From Congeria kusceri (Eukaryota; Mollusca; Bivalvia; Myida; Dreissenidae): a stretch of DNA of 64,000 nt. Both the position numbers and the translations under genes were made by a program. Positions 35,230 through 46,511 of the stretch are shown here, in pieces (the stretch's first letter is position 1; each line of letters starts with the position of its first letter). The notes beneath the pieces were generated by a model, which was not told the origin of the DNA, searched no databases, and saw nothing but the letters and a program-made list of their open reading frames with translations. The DNA lies in contig CM051030.1 in the NCBI GenBank assembly GCA_027627225.1, positions 19,513,415-19,577,414 on the forward strand, in the 5' to 3' direction.

Positions 35230-36965
35230 TCATTAAACATTTCCTACGTTCATTTTTGGTCAATATTGATCACCAACTTCCCCTCCTTAGTTACCCTAAA
35301 GGTGATATGTTTGGATCTTACCTGTCCGTCCAAAATATTAACCCTGAAATTCAACTCACTACTACTTATTTCCTTATCCGTCGGACAAACAACATTTGCT
35401 TCATAACATACATCTTCGCCTTCAGCGATTGACAATTTTTGACGTTTCTTTTCCTTTTCAGTACTTCGGCAGAACATGATCTCTACCAGTTTCCTTTTCG
35501 GGATACCTTGAGTATCAGGCATCATCACATCCTCTACCGTTTGAGTGCAAGTGACACCCTTCATGCTTGAATTCTTTTTCTCCGATTCCGTAGATTTCTA
35601 TTCTCTTATCTTGGTGCCCCCATCCGCAACGTTTTTCATCGTGTTGTTATTGCGATCAGCATTATTCCCGCCTGTAACCTGCCACCGGCTCAACAGGTTT
35701 AAGCACCTCTGTTCCACTCTTTTTTTTTCCCGCTTACATTGGGGACGTGGCTTTTCGGATGATACGACCCTCAACTAACTTGTCCGCATCTTTCATTCCT
35801 GACTCATTACCACTGCTTATCTCATAATCTAACTCGATGTCAGATTGATTGTCCCATTTTTTGTTTTACATTTTACCTCCACCGGTACTTCCTGCACAGC
35901 TTCTCTTCGCTCCGTCATCCCCCTTTCTCATGAATGTTTTTCATGTGCTTCCGGAGGTATTCCCTTTTTTTGAATTCTTTTCCACTTTCATCGGTAGGGA
36001 GTTTTTCGTTTATTCCCTCGTTTCCGACAATATGGTTCTCAAAGGTCTCCCGAACTGAAATCTGTTCTTTGCATCGTGGTTAGATTGGGAGGAGAGGATT
36101 TTTTCTTTGTTGTCTTCGTAGCCGGCATCGCCTGCGAAGAGAAAGTGAAATATTTTAATCATACAGGGGGGATTATGTTTTATACCAAACCGTGAATCAT
36201 CTTCTATAATTATCAGAATCATGCCAATCGCTATCCTGAATCTCATTCCCCTACAACCCTCCCCTTCATCATCAGTGCTACTGGCATGAACCGATAGTAT
36301 CCGATAGTATATGACCTTGACACTTTCGAACCCTATCGCATTGTACAACCTCTTTTGTCCCTTTCATACCACAGTCTGTCTCAAAAAGCACATCTGATAG
36401 CTTCCTCTTAACATTAAATGGAACCCCCCAAAACGATGTTAACTTAGAAGAATTCCATACTTTCTTAACGGGGAAATACACGTACATCTTATCTCCAACA
36501 TCAAAGGTTTCATAATATGATCTTTTGTCATGAATTTGCGTTGACTTCTCATTTATTGCCCTGTACTTTGCCTTACGAATGTATGTGCGAACGCGCGTTT
36601 CTCTTGTAATTCCCAGACCCATTCGTTATCAGGAATAGAACAAAAGACCGATTACCTTGTTCTGTTTCAGGTAGTTCCTAGAATATCAATCGCTATTCCA
36701 TTGGATAACCTGAGATCAACAATTTGCATGGGCGCTTGTTTGGTTTTATTTGGCCCTTTCCGTTTTGCACATGTTTCACATCCCGCAACGTAAACTTTGA
36801 CATCATTCTGACAACCAGGCCAGTAAAACCCTTGTCGAATCTTTTCTAGCGTCTTCTTAAATCCCAGATGTCCAGCGATCCTTATATCATGTGCAGTGTG
36901 GATAACCGTTCTCCTCTCTTTAGCGCCCGTTCTATTTGTGATATAAGCATAAAAATGCTTAAAGG
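35230..36965 (-). mobile_element. Ty3/gypsy relic, minus strand
   Basis: The minus strand carries integrase pieces (36278-36965) followed by a 105-residue charged frame (35250-35564) of unknown role that may be the end of the element's last gene. LTRs, protease and RT are not visible. The relic interrupts composite repeat copy 3. Confidence 0.65.
36278..36965 (-). pseudogene. Ty3/gypsy integrase, core deleted
   Basis: On the minus strand, 36965-36660 encodes a zinc-binding HHCC domain with HDIRIAGHLGFKKTLEKIR, FYWPGCQNDVKVYVAGCETC and AKRKGPNKTKQAPMQI, then reaches AIDILG at the start of the catalytic core. Nearly all the DDE core is then missing. From 36622 the frame resumes with the C-terminal region: FDVGDKMYVYFPVKKVWNSS, KLTSFWGVPFNVKRKLSDVL and KEVVQCDRVRK, a typical GPY/F-type tail in which FWxGP is changed to FWGVP. 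The enzyme would insert element DNA into the genome; lacking its core it is inactive. The mdg/mag-like branch is likely but not resolved. Confidence 0.8.
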
Positions 36966-37353
36966 AAGTTATTCACATATTAATGTCTTCTTTTTCAATT
37001 AATAAAGCGTCTGGAGTAGCAGATCCTTATATTCTGTGAAACAAAAATAAAATAAAAAAAGAGAAAAAAATTCCTGCTCTCATCGAAATCCGAGTGAGAG
37101 TCTAGCGCGTTAACCACTCGGCTAAAGAGTCTGAGTCCAAATCCAGTGTAATTGTCTGATACTAAAATTTAACCGACCGCTATTGCTTGTACATGTACTG
37201 CGTAATTACCCAAATTTCTTGCCGTGGTCACTTGGAAGTTTTCAGGGGAGACGATTATGAGGAGATTGAAGAATAATTTTTGTACACAATTTTATTTGTA
37301 TCATTATAATTTCATAATAATGACGCAGACATGTTGCATTATTGGTCCATGTA
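36966..37353. other. Repeat fragments around a tRNA-like sequence
   Basis: Bases 37240-37355 are an inverted match to 24000-24125. A related version with CACAGACATGTTATAAAATA lies at 51990-52080. The tRNA-like sequence is listed separately. Confidence 0.5.
37060..37130 (-). ncRNA. tRNA-like relic, minus strand
   Basis: On the minus strand, TAGCCGAGTGGTTAACGCGC is a strong box A (complement of 37105-37124). Box B has decayed to GGATTTCGATG. The minus strand then reads GGAATTTTTTTCTC, a good pol III terminator. The arm spacing is too short for a working tRNA. Confidence 0.4.
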
Positions 37354-37463
37354 TATAAATAAATAAATAAATAAATACATACATACATACATACATACAT
37401 ACATACATACATACATACATACATACATACATACATACATACATACATACATACATACATACA

Positions 37464-37497
<34 letters not shown>

Positions 37498-37616
37498 CAT
37501 ACATACATACATACATACATACATACATACATACATACATACATACATACATACATACATACATCCATTCATACATACATAAATAAAAAATAAAAAATGA
37601 ATAAATAAATAAATAT
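37354..37616. repeat. ATAC/AAAT microsatellite
   Basis: About 200 bp of nearly pure ACAT repeats, edged by AAAT repeats on both sides. One variant (ATATATAC) sits near 37490. The apparent Met-Tyr-Val-Cys proteins on the minus strand are translations of this repeat. Confidence 0.97.
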
Positions 37617-37619
37617 ATA

Positions 37620-37960
37620 TATTTAGCGTTAAAATGAAATACTTATACTAAATAAAATACCATAAATTGCATCGACAATAAACTAGCAAGATAAATATGT
37701 TAGGATTATAATATGTCCATGATTCTACTTGGATCGTGTCCCAATTAAACCATTTATCAATGTCTTCGAATGCTGCAAAGTGGACTACTTTCTCCCGCGA
37801 TGTTTAGTCTCAACATTTGTTCTTACACTAAAATCTAGGAAATACCCGACTGTTTGGAGTAAGTTTTAAACATAGTATCTTCTAATCACATTCTTCATCA
37901 AAACGATGGATGCATTTGGGAAACGTTAATGCTAATCAAAATGGCACTTCTTACTTTACA
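37620..37960 (+). repeat. R2 interspersed repeat, copy 1
   Basis: Matches 51640-51870. Shared blocks are ATGTTAGGATTATAATATGT, CCATGAT, CAATTAAACCATTT and AGTGGACTACTTTCT. Both copies lie close to the CAGACATGTT-type fragment, so the two pieces probably belong to one family. Confidence 0.6.
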
Positions 37961-39170
37961 TTCACCACGATTTTCTCGTGCAATTAGTAGTTTTGACACC
38001 CACGACCACGAGGAAATATAAAATGATCACTGAACCGTTCAATTTTTATCGTACCTTTATTGGAAATTGTGTATAAAGGGGCAGTGCAAAATTTGAAACC
38101 GATGCGATTTGTCATTTCTGAGAAAACCGCAATCAAAAAAGGCCTAGTTGGATGTGCCCATGGGTGTATAGTTGTCCTGCGAACAACCAGAAACACAAAA
38201 CCAAAATACAGTGAGCATTAAATATCAATGCTAAAAATGTTTGAAGACCAGGCAATTACACTGGGGGCTGACGCGTGTAACGGAAATTGTTTCTCAAAGA
38301 CAGCACGTGTATGTTTCTTAATGAAAATTAAGACATACAGCTTGGTTCATTTCCTGAATTTTAACATGATTTCGTTGATAACACTGTGTGGGATCTCGGT
38401 AACACGAGAAATGGACACGGGACGATCTTCGGTCACGGTTGTCGGACGATTTCGGTAACAGTTATAACGCTCCAAAGATAGATATAATATTTATAATAAC
38501 AAAAACATGTGTTGAAAATACTGACAAACGTTATTAAAGTCTTAGACAGATGTATGATTATACTTTTTAAGCTCATTGGCTATTTTCTTACTTGCTTTTG
38601 ACTTGCTTTTAAAGCTTATTTTTAAAGCCAACATGTCACGGTCGCGAGACGACGTAGTTACGGCTATAATGACGATCTAATATTTAATGTAACGGACAAG
38701 TGGCGATTTCTTTTATTATGCTGCCTGAATGGGGAAGCAGTTTATCGCCGCTTTGTCCGTCCGTCCGAATTTTTATTCTGTTGTCAGTTTGTCCGGCTGT
38801 CAAATGAATTTTCCCGACAATATTATCCATCATACTCCATATACGTCCGTCCTTCCGTCAGTCCGTCCAGTACTTCGTTTCCGCACGAGATCAAAGGGAA
38901 TACGCCTTGAATTCAATGACACTTGATATGCAGCAGGGTTGACATGCGCATAATTTAAGGTTGTTCCGTTCTGATGACTTTCGAGGGAGTTATTGCCTTT
39001 TTATTATAAATTTGACACTGTTAAAGTGACGTATTGATAATTATAAAAAAGTTGTCACCATGACACTTGTCGCGGGCGCGGAAAAAGTTAGTAGAAGTAG
39101 TAAAATCGTTATACATGTAAATGAAATGTACATAAAGTATTGCTATGGATAATGCGCACTATTGATCAAT
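37961..39170. other. Unassigned DNA
   Basis: No supported gene. Bases 38740-38930 contain repeated GTCCGTCCG words, a feature common at ends of bivalve repeats. Confidence 0.4.
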
Positions 39171-39200
39171 GTAGTCTAGCGTAGGAGTGTGCAATTTGAA

Positions 39201-39671
39201 GGCGTGAGTTCAAATCTTGCTGGAACCGTGTATTGAAAAATAATTGGCGTAGTATATTTTTTCTTATTAATTCAATCAATATATTTTGCTGACAGGAAAA
39301 TATATTCGTGAAAAATGAAAATATTGTGTTGTTTTAATACGTGTTTATAGTTATATTTATGACCAATGCCGTCGATATGCCCCCTTAATAGGAACTCGGC
39401 TTTTCCGAGGTCTCATGAGGTAATAACTGTGTGTGTGTAGTACATTTTTATCGAGTGCACCGGTATGGCCATTGCCCCAAAAGACTTGTTGGGTTACGGC
39501 GATAGTACACTGCACATCGGTTTAACGTCAAATGCGAAAGACAAGTTAGCAAGTAAGGGAAATATTTCTAAATCTCTGATATTCCAAACAAAAATAAACA
39601 CCTGTTGAAATGAATGTAACGGACATAATTATTTTTCGATACACGGTTCCAGCAGGATTTGAACTCACGCC
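39201..39671. mobile_element. Inverted-repeat element with tRNA-like arms
   Basis: Arms 39201-39245 and 39627-39671 are complementary at 43 of 45 positions. The left arm contains GAGTTCAAATC, a decayed box B, and upstream TAGTCTAGCGTAGGAG resembles a box A, so the arm looks like the 3' half of a tRNA. A SINE fragment lies inside. The right arm abuts a Penelope-like relic. Confidence 0.6.
39427..39560 (-). mobile_element. SINE fragment
   Basis: The same family as 19828-20120: a GT repeat, GGTACATTTTTATCGAGTGC-like sequence, ATGGCCATTGCCCC, then ATCGGTTTAACGTC. The tRNA-like head and about 60 internal bases are missing. Confidence 0.75.
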
Positions 39672-40070
39672 TTAGTGCGCATGATCCATATTGCGCAGTT
39701 TGTAGAATGTTAGAAAGAGGTTTCCACAACGGTCACGAAAGCGAAGTTCCAAAAGATGTAAACAAACAAAACTGTAACATTCACAATCTTATATATGGAA
39801 TATACTGCAACAAATGCCAAAAAATGATATGTAGAGGAGACAAGCAGAACATTGAAAGAACGTGCCAATGAGCATGAGGCTGATGTGCGACACCAAAGAG
39901 ACCGGCCTATCTCGGAGCATTTCAACAGGGTTGACCACATACGGGATAGCTCTCGCGATTACAGACTTATTGAGGAGTTAGAATGGATTAAAAAAATTCA
40001 AACACAATCTCCAAATGGACTCTACACTAAAAACCAATTAGATGTACTGCTTAGAGAAATAATTTAAATT
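39672..40070 (+). pseudogene. Penelope-like element, GIY-YIG endonuclease relic
   Basis: The first frame (to 39871) contains CAVCRMLERGFHNGH and NIHNLIYGIYCNKCQKMICR. The second, overlapping frame (39852-40067) contains LKERANEHEADVRHQRDRP, ISEHFNRVDH and a C-terminal helix-rich stretch. Joined by one frameshift near 39850, this is the GIY-YIG nuclease that ends Penelope-like polyproteins, with its GIY motif intact and its YIG motif decayed to ICRG. The arginine/histidine segment (ERANEH) fits the family. The reverse transcriptase that should precede it is absent, so this is a 5'-truncated copy, the usual state of such elements. Confidence 0.8.
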
Positions 40071-40092
40071 GAACTAATTTTTAAAGTGTAAT

Positions 40093-40130
40093 TACTACTT
40101 ACATATATGTATATATATATATATATATAA
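40093..40130. repeat. TA microsatellite
   Basis: A run of TA dinucleotides downstream of the Penelope-like relic. Confidence 0.85.
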
Positions 40131-40547
40131 GTATATGAGCAAATATATAATAATTGGTATTAATATATAATTATTTGTCTTATATTTTTTTCTTAAATTG
40201 TAAATGTTAACTAAATTGTAAAGTTAATTATAATAGCAAGTAGTTATTATGTAATGTCTGATTTATACTTGCTGTTTTCATATACAATTTGCCTTCTATT
40301 TGCATGAGGACCCGTCTGTATTTATTTTTGATGTAAACTTGTGACATGTCACGGCAGTATAACTAACGTCATTTCAGTTTGGCGTTTTTTTCTTAATTTT
40401 GGCGCATTTTTGTGTTAAGTCATTTATGACATCATAGTAAGCAGCGTCATTTTGACGTTGAAAAACATTGAAATATTATTATGTTTCATATGTTTAGTTC
40501 ATACACATACACATAAAAAATGTAGTTTGTAAGATATTTTTCATATT

Positions 40548-40574
40548 TTGAGAAAGGCGCAATGCCGAAACGTC
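40548..40574 (+). ncRNA. Decayed hammerhead-ribozyme-like motif
   Basis: The stretch TTGAGAAAGGC-GCAAT-GCCGAAACGTC has a stem II GGC/GCC, the GAAAC core strand and the GTC cleavage triplet. The CUGANGA core is changed at two conserved positions, so self-cleavage is unlikely. Penelope-like elements carry hammerheads in their terminal repeats, and this lies about 0.5 kb beyond the nuclease. Confidence 0.4.
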
Positions 40575-40619
40575 TATAAAAAGGAGAAAGATCAGAGTGA
40601 TATATATTTTTATCCATTA

Positions 40620-42198
40620 GGATATTTACACTGAGTGTAAGTGTACTAAAGTTATCTGAAACTTGCCTTATACTTCAAAAATGCATTTAAAATGGGACTT
40701 AATGCTTTAAATACACACAATTAATGTGTTGGTCTGTAACAACTATAACCATTTTTTTATGTTCACTTTCACATTACCATGCATAAACTTATTTATTATT
40801 GTTTTGTATATGCAACGATGAACTGTAATTGTTCAAGCTATATCAATAAACGTTGTGTTCTGTACTGTTTCCAACACAGCTGGGTGGTAATCCATCACAT
40901 GCTCAGGTGCTCATTTTGTATGGTTTTGGTTGTGTTCGTTGCATCAAATCTGCTAACTTTCCTAAAAGTAAAACTCACATTCTATACAATTATGAAAACT
41001 CAGACAATCATCAACAGTTGTCTTGTATAAACATAGTTAGCAGTGTATGTTTTAAAATGAAGATTTGTGCTTATGGTTTCGCTGCCTACCGGCATTTTCA
41101 GTTGAATAATGGATCCTATATCTTGTGTGTGACTCGTAATTTTTGCTGGCTTTAATTTAGGCAACTTTATCATGCACACCTATTAAGTAATATCATCATT
41201 ATTATTACTATCAGAGATAAAGATTTAGTAGGCCCAGTTACTTTAAGGACATCAATAAGTATATATAAAATTATGAACAGATTAACACCTGTTTGCCCTT
41301 GGTTCTCCGTTTCCTCGAATTCTGTTTATCTTGTATTCATTTGCCTTGAAATTTGTTCGCAGTATGTCGACGGGATGATGTCAATGTAATATCACTTAAT
41401 CAAATGATAGCCAAAGCAAGTCTTGAAACCGGTACACATGTTATTGACACTTTTAACTCGTCCATATATGGAAATGGCAACAAATGAATAACCTTTACCA
41501 TCGGGACCCAATCCATCTGAATGCCCACGGATTGCCACAACTTGTGCGATGTATGAACATAAGTGTGCCTATTGCAAAAACAATCTGTAAACAGTTATCA
41601 ACTATATTCGACAGTCACTAATCGAAACAGTTCCAAAATGAACACAACTATTAACAACCAGTGGCAGACATCAACGCGTGAAATCGGCAGGCTGCCAATG
41701 CAAACTTCCCATGCATTTCGTTTCTGTGTGAATTGCCGTAACACAAGTCACTACTCCGAGGATGCCGCAGACGTTGGTAGGAATACGAAGACAGTCATTC
41801 AAGTCCTATTAAACTTGTTAACAAATTTGAAATAGTCACAGACGCATGCTATATCTGTAATTCAAAACAATGTCAGTGTTTGGATAATTATTATTGTATT
41901 AACGGTGTGCATTCTTTTGAACATACAGATCGTCATTCGGGGGAGATATTAAATATTTTTGTAAATTGTTGATAATATTTTCGCTTTTAGCTCTGGTAAT
42001 TGATTGCATGTTGTTTGTCTAAATATGAACCATATAACACCAAAATTTGATAAGGTCACTTATCATTTAACATCACCAACAAAACAAATGGATATTTCTG
42101 GTTTGTCTAAAACATTTTGATCAGAAAATGTAAGTACAATGTAATTTGCAATTAAGCGATCCAAAATTTAATTTTGAAAGGAAAGATAGAAAAGCAAA
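40620..42198. other. Unassigned DNA
   Basis: Open frames of 83-100 residues at 40779-41155 and one of 90 residues at 41563-41835 match no family I know. The region just before 42199 may include the 5' part of the LINE. Confidence 0.35.
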
Positions 42199-44470
42199 GA
42201 AACGGAGGCGTCTTTTTAGTTGATATAGCTGAAAATATTCCTCATAGGCGACAGAAAGATATTGAAAGTGAATCTATGGAATCCGTATGGATAGAAATAC
42301 GTTGTACAAACACGAAACCATGTTGGCTATATGGTTAACACGAATTCAAATTTAAACTTGCCTATATATTGGGCCTAAAATCTGGGCCCAATAAGTTTTT
42401 TTTTCACATTTTTGACCCTAGGGTTAGGTTAAGTGTTAAGATTAGCTTTAGGTTAGTTAGGGCTAGGATTATGTTATGGGTTAGGTAGAGAAAGTGTACA
42501 TAAAAAGATGAAATACATTATCATTATCAAATTTATGTCATATTGAAACGATAATTGATCCAATTTAAAGCCCTTTCTCTGATTCTTCTTTCTATGACAT
42601 TGTAAATGGTGAACTAAATAAACATGCACCCATGAAATAAACCTGAATCGTTCACGACTGAAATAAAAGAAGCTTTAAAAAGAAGGGATAAAGACTATGA
42701 GACATCAAGTCACGTCTTTAATAGGCAAAAATATGTTTATAATAAAGCAATTCGAGAAAGTAAAGACACTAAATACCGATGGATTATATTGAAAACGTAA
42801 TTAATGATGGAACTGATAAAAAAAATTCTCTACCGAAGAATCGAAATGGAGCTGATGGTCAATAAACAGACAAACATTTAATTGCAAACGCACTTATTGC
42901 TTATTTTTATAAATGTTTCTGATGTAATTTCTCAAAATCATCTTCAAATAAACACTACTTTCAATCGTTACAATCCTATCTATTAGGAAACACACAATTT
43001 AACGTTGAACTGAATTAATTACACCATTCGAAGTTAAGACAGATGTACAACAATTAGATATTTCTAAAGCTTAAAGGCGCAGATGGTATAGGCCATAAAA
43101 TCCTTAAGTTATGTGGAAATAAAATCGTCCTACCACTTACGGCTATTATAAACAATAGTATATATTCTGGAGTTGTTCCGACTGCTTTAGAGGAAGCGTT
43201 TGTTATACCAATATATAAGATTCAGATAGAGACGACCCTAATGACTATGGAACTATTTAAATTATACCAACAATATCCCATATATAATGAAAAGCACATT
43301 GCTAAGAACTCAGGTTTTAATTTCAAACCAAAAATATATTACATCAATTTCAGTCCGGTTTCAGTCAAAATCACTCATGTTTAATTTCATTACTCAGATA
43401 TGATTGGATTACCGCAATAGGTAATGGAAAAGCAGTTGATGCATTGTTTCTTGGTTTGAGGAAGGCACTTGATCTAGTTGATCATGAAATCTTACTGTAT
43501 AAGCTTAAATTATTTCTCGGATAATGCATGAGCTATTTTCGAATAATTATGTCACAAATAGATTACAATAAATAAAGGTTGGAAACGTTCATTCATCAAA
43601 ACAGACTGTTAAATTTGGAGTACCCCAGGGATCAATTCTGGGTCCGTTGCTCTCTATTTTGTATATTAATGACATAAGTTGCAAGGTCCAAAATTCTACT
43701 GTAGACCTAAATGCAGTTGATTCGACACTTTATTTTTCCGGATATACCACTGATGAAATCGAAAATAAACTCCAAGGAAGTGATTTGAACATCATGAAAT
43801 AGTGTTCAGCAAATACAATGTCTTTAAATCCGAACAAAACGAAATGCATGCTAATAGGCACATATAATAAACTCAAATATATGAATGAGGATCTACGTGT
43901 ATTCATACACGTAGAGATGGTACGCAGAAAAATTCATTCCAAACTATCTTTTCTTAAACAAATTAATTATTTATTGAGTAATGATACGAAATGTTTGTAC
44001 TACAATGCATACATTATGTCATCCGTTGGTTATTGTTGCCCGGTATGGGCATACAAGCAGTCACACATTCGAAATATAACAACTTTACAAAACCGCGCTG
44101 CTAAAATAATCTTGCATAAACAAAGCCGAACACCAACTGTTGACATATTCAATCAGATGAAATATTAACTTTTGAAAGTCGGGTCTAATATCATTGTTGC
44201 CTTTAATTATAATACTTTGAATGACAGTGCCCGGCACATATGAAGGATATCATGGCCTTCTCAAATAACGAAAAACATAATCTGCGATCTTCATATACAA
44301 AAGATATTGCAATCCAAAGATATAGAACTAACTACATGAAAATCTCATTCTCAAATTATAGCAAACTCATGTGGATCAATTTACTAAATACTGTTCGCTC
44401 TGCAACAACAATGCTTTCTATCAAAGGTAAATGCAAACAATATCTTTATCTAGTGTTGTTGTTGTAATTA
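42199..44470 (+). pseudogene. Non-LTR retrotransposon (Jockey/CR1-like) relic
   Basis: Pieces of one protein lie in order across many frames. The AP-endonuclease part at 42199-42340 reads NGGVFLVDIAENIPHRRQ, then SMESVWIEIRCTNTKPCWL. A linker follows at about 42570-42790. RT begins near 43070 with KGADGIGHKILKLCGNKI and IPIYK. Then come QFQSGFSQNHSC-like sequence (near 43340), GVPQGSILGPLLSILYINDI (43618) and AVDSTLYFSG, where the A/YADD box reads AVDS and so lacks one catalytic Asp. The thumb and C-terminal region follow at 43818-44168 (MSLNPNKTKCMLIGT, QNRAAKIILHKQSRTP). An unrelated stretch with degenerate GGTTAGG words (42417-42492) breaks the endonuclease. It is inactive. Confidence 0.82.
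42417..42492 (+). repeat. Degenerate TTAGG-like repeat
   Basis: Recurring GGGTTAGG, TTTAGGTTAG and TTAGGGCTAGG words resemble a decayed telomere-type repeat inside the LINE relic. Too degenerate to prove telomeric origin. Confidence 0.4.
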
Positions 44471-44823
44471 TTGCAACAAGTATCCATTTTCTTAAATATA
44501 TTTTGTTTTCATATTTAATGTTTATTGGGTTCTTTTAAAGGGACCTGTTCACAGATTGACCGATTGACAATGTTTCAACTTTTTGTCTCCGATTCCAAAA
44601 ATAAGAGAACAGTGTATACAAGGGATCAAAATAACACTACAGACCTCGAAATATACTGTAAAAAACCGTTTCGTTCATGAGTAATCATCAGTTGAAATTG
44701 ATAAAGTTGTAAAGCTTTTGTAATTGTAAACAATGGAATAATTTGGAGTGTTTCTGTTGTTTTCGTTGAAATTGTTGACAACACACGGAATACTTTCATA
44801 CAGTAAATAATGCAATTACAGAA
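44471..44823. other. Unassigned DNA
   Basis: AT-rich sequence between the LINE relic and the tRNA-like gene. GGGACCTGTTCACAGATTG near 44540 is a word I associate with ends of bivalve repeats, but no boundaries could be fixed. Confidence 0.35.
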
Positions 44824-44897
44824 GTCGGGATGGCCGAGTGGGTAAGGCGATAACCTTTTAATCCGGAGGTCCCGGGTTCGAACCCTAGCGGGATCAT
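44824..44897 (+). tRNA. tRNA-like gene or pseudogene (Lys-UUU-like loop)
   Basis: Box A TGGCCGAGTGG (44831-44841) and box B GGTTCGAACCC (44875-44885) are both excellent, and a T-rich terminator (TTATTATTTTTTTTG) follows. The middle reads CTTTTAA, as in the loop of tRNA-Lys(UUU). However, the D-arm looks like tRNA-Ser/Leu, and neither acceptor nor anticodon stem pairs properly. It is most likely a tRNA-derived pol III unit and not a working tRNA. Confidence 0.5.
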
Positions 44898-45021
44898 TAT
44901 TATTTTTTTTGTTTTCTTAATACTTTTCTTGTTACTCTACTTGAGCTTTTTAGTTCCAATGCTTAACTCTGTCAAGTAAAGATATTTAATGGAAGCTTCT
45001 TATCTAATTCCCCATCATACT

Positions 45022-45072
45022 TTGTGTGTGTGTGTGTGTGTGTGTGCGTGCGTGTGTGTGCGCGCGCGCGCG
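45022..45072. repeat. GT/GC microsatellite
   Basis: A TG repeat passing into CG repeats. It has potential for Z-DNA because purines and pyrimidines alternate throughout. Confidence 0.92.
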
Positions 45073-45499
45073 TATAATTGTGTGTTTTGTTCGTGTTGTT
45101 TTGTGGTTAAAAACCCAATTGTCATTCGTGAATTTCGGAGAAATTGTAGCGGACATTCAATTTGGTGTCCGCATTTCATGTGACGCTTTAGTTAAGCGCC
45201 AGGTATATATTTAAATATATTCATATTTGTTTACGTAACTCTATGATGACGTCATGTAAAAGGTTACCTGTCCGTCGATATGTATTTTACCGATTGATAA
45301 AACATGTACCAGTTTTTCATTAAGAATGTTAGCAGGTATGTAATATATTTATTTACCAATGACCCATTGAGCATTTTGGAAATTAATTAGGATTAAATGA
45401 TGGCGTTCGTAGTGGACATGTTCGTGTAACAGTCATCCAATCAACTGTTGTGAAAATTTCCCGCTAGAAGGCATAGTCTAGTTTAAAAGAAATCCCCAC

Positions 45500-45691
45500 C
45501 ACGGCCTGTAAAAATGGGCTCCATTTCTTTTCGGAGGTAAATGGATAAAATGAGCCAATGTGGAAAAATCCATACATACCTCTTTAGTTTGTTTACGTTT
45601 TTGACTAATTTCCAGTTCTGAACTCCCGAATCAGAAGTTGCATTGGTTAAATTTTCAGTTTCAATTTACATGCAAGTGTTTACAGGCCGTG
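45500..45691. mobile_element. Short MITE, 192 bp
   Basis: Perfect 13-bp inverted repeats CACGGCCTGTAAA (45500-45512) and TTTACAGGCCGTG (45679-45691). No clear target duplication. Confidence 0.5.
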
Positions 45692-46511
45692 TACCATGAC
45701 CTTAGGAAAAAACCCCGTTAATATCGCATATTCGATAGGCAATATTCCATAGAATACACTCCCTGGCTAAGCTGCGCCTATTAATAGTATACACGTCAGC
45801 AACACCGATTCGTTCTAACAAGCATCCAGAGAACGATAGACAATAAGATTAATAATGAATGGAGAATTACTATCAACTAACCATGCATGTTTATTTGAAT
45901 AACGGTTGGTTGATCTATGAGAATTGCATTTTCTCTTATCTTTTCCTGTAGAAGCTATTCAATGTATAAATATATTTTGCATCTTCCTATAAATAGCCAC
46001 TGGCGGAAGCTTCGGACATAAGTAATTTAATTTCATTTAAAGTTGGTATTTTTATTTTACGTGCGTTTTATGAATGCATTAAAACTATAATAGTTATACA
46101 CAAAAACGCTCGTGACAAATTTCCCCAAAGGACAATACATCTAATTCGCCACTATTAAATATAACTATACGTTTTTGTTATCACAAAATGAAGTCAGCTC
46201 ATCATATTTAATTGCAATGAAGTTCCCTTACGTGCGTTATTATTTGGCACTCATAGTGTAAATGCTTAATCCATAATATATATGATGAACGCTAAGATTC
46301 ATTCTCGTCATTGTTTTCTTGGAAACAATGTAACTTCTATTAAATTTTGATTTGCATGACAAATACTGTACACATTATTTACATTGAAAGATCACGGACG
46401 GTAATCTGAGACGGTAAGATTAGTTAATTGTACGGACATTACATAATTAAGATATCTTACGCATATGGATTTTTAATTGTTTCCCGGTGCCTTATGATGC
46501 TCTGCATCATT
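45692..46511. other. Unassigned AT-rich DNA
   Basis: Nothing recognised. Confidence 0.4.

Noticed and set aside
35250..35564. A host gene encoding a 104-residue charged protein
   Set aside because: It is collinear with and directly downstream of the Ty3/gypsy integrase relic on the same strand, so it is more likely part of that element.
37242..37576. Long Met-Tyr-Val-Cys repeat proteins on the minus strand
   Set aside because: All three frames are translations of the ACAT microsatellite; a 4-bp repeat without a stop is open in several frames.
37363..37580. CRISPR-like array
   Set aside because: It is a 4-bp microsatellite with no spacers, and this is an animal genome.
44824..44897. A working tRNA-Lys gene
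   Set aside because: Pol III boxes are good, but the acceptor and anticodon stems do not pair; kept as tRNA-like only.
45026..45214. Cys-Val repeat peptides
   Set aside because: They are translations of the GT microsatellite.
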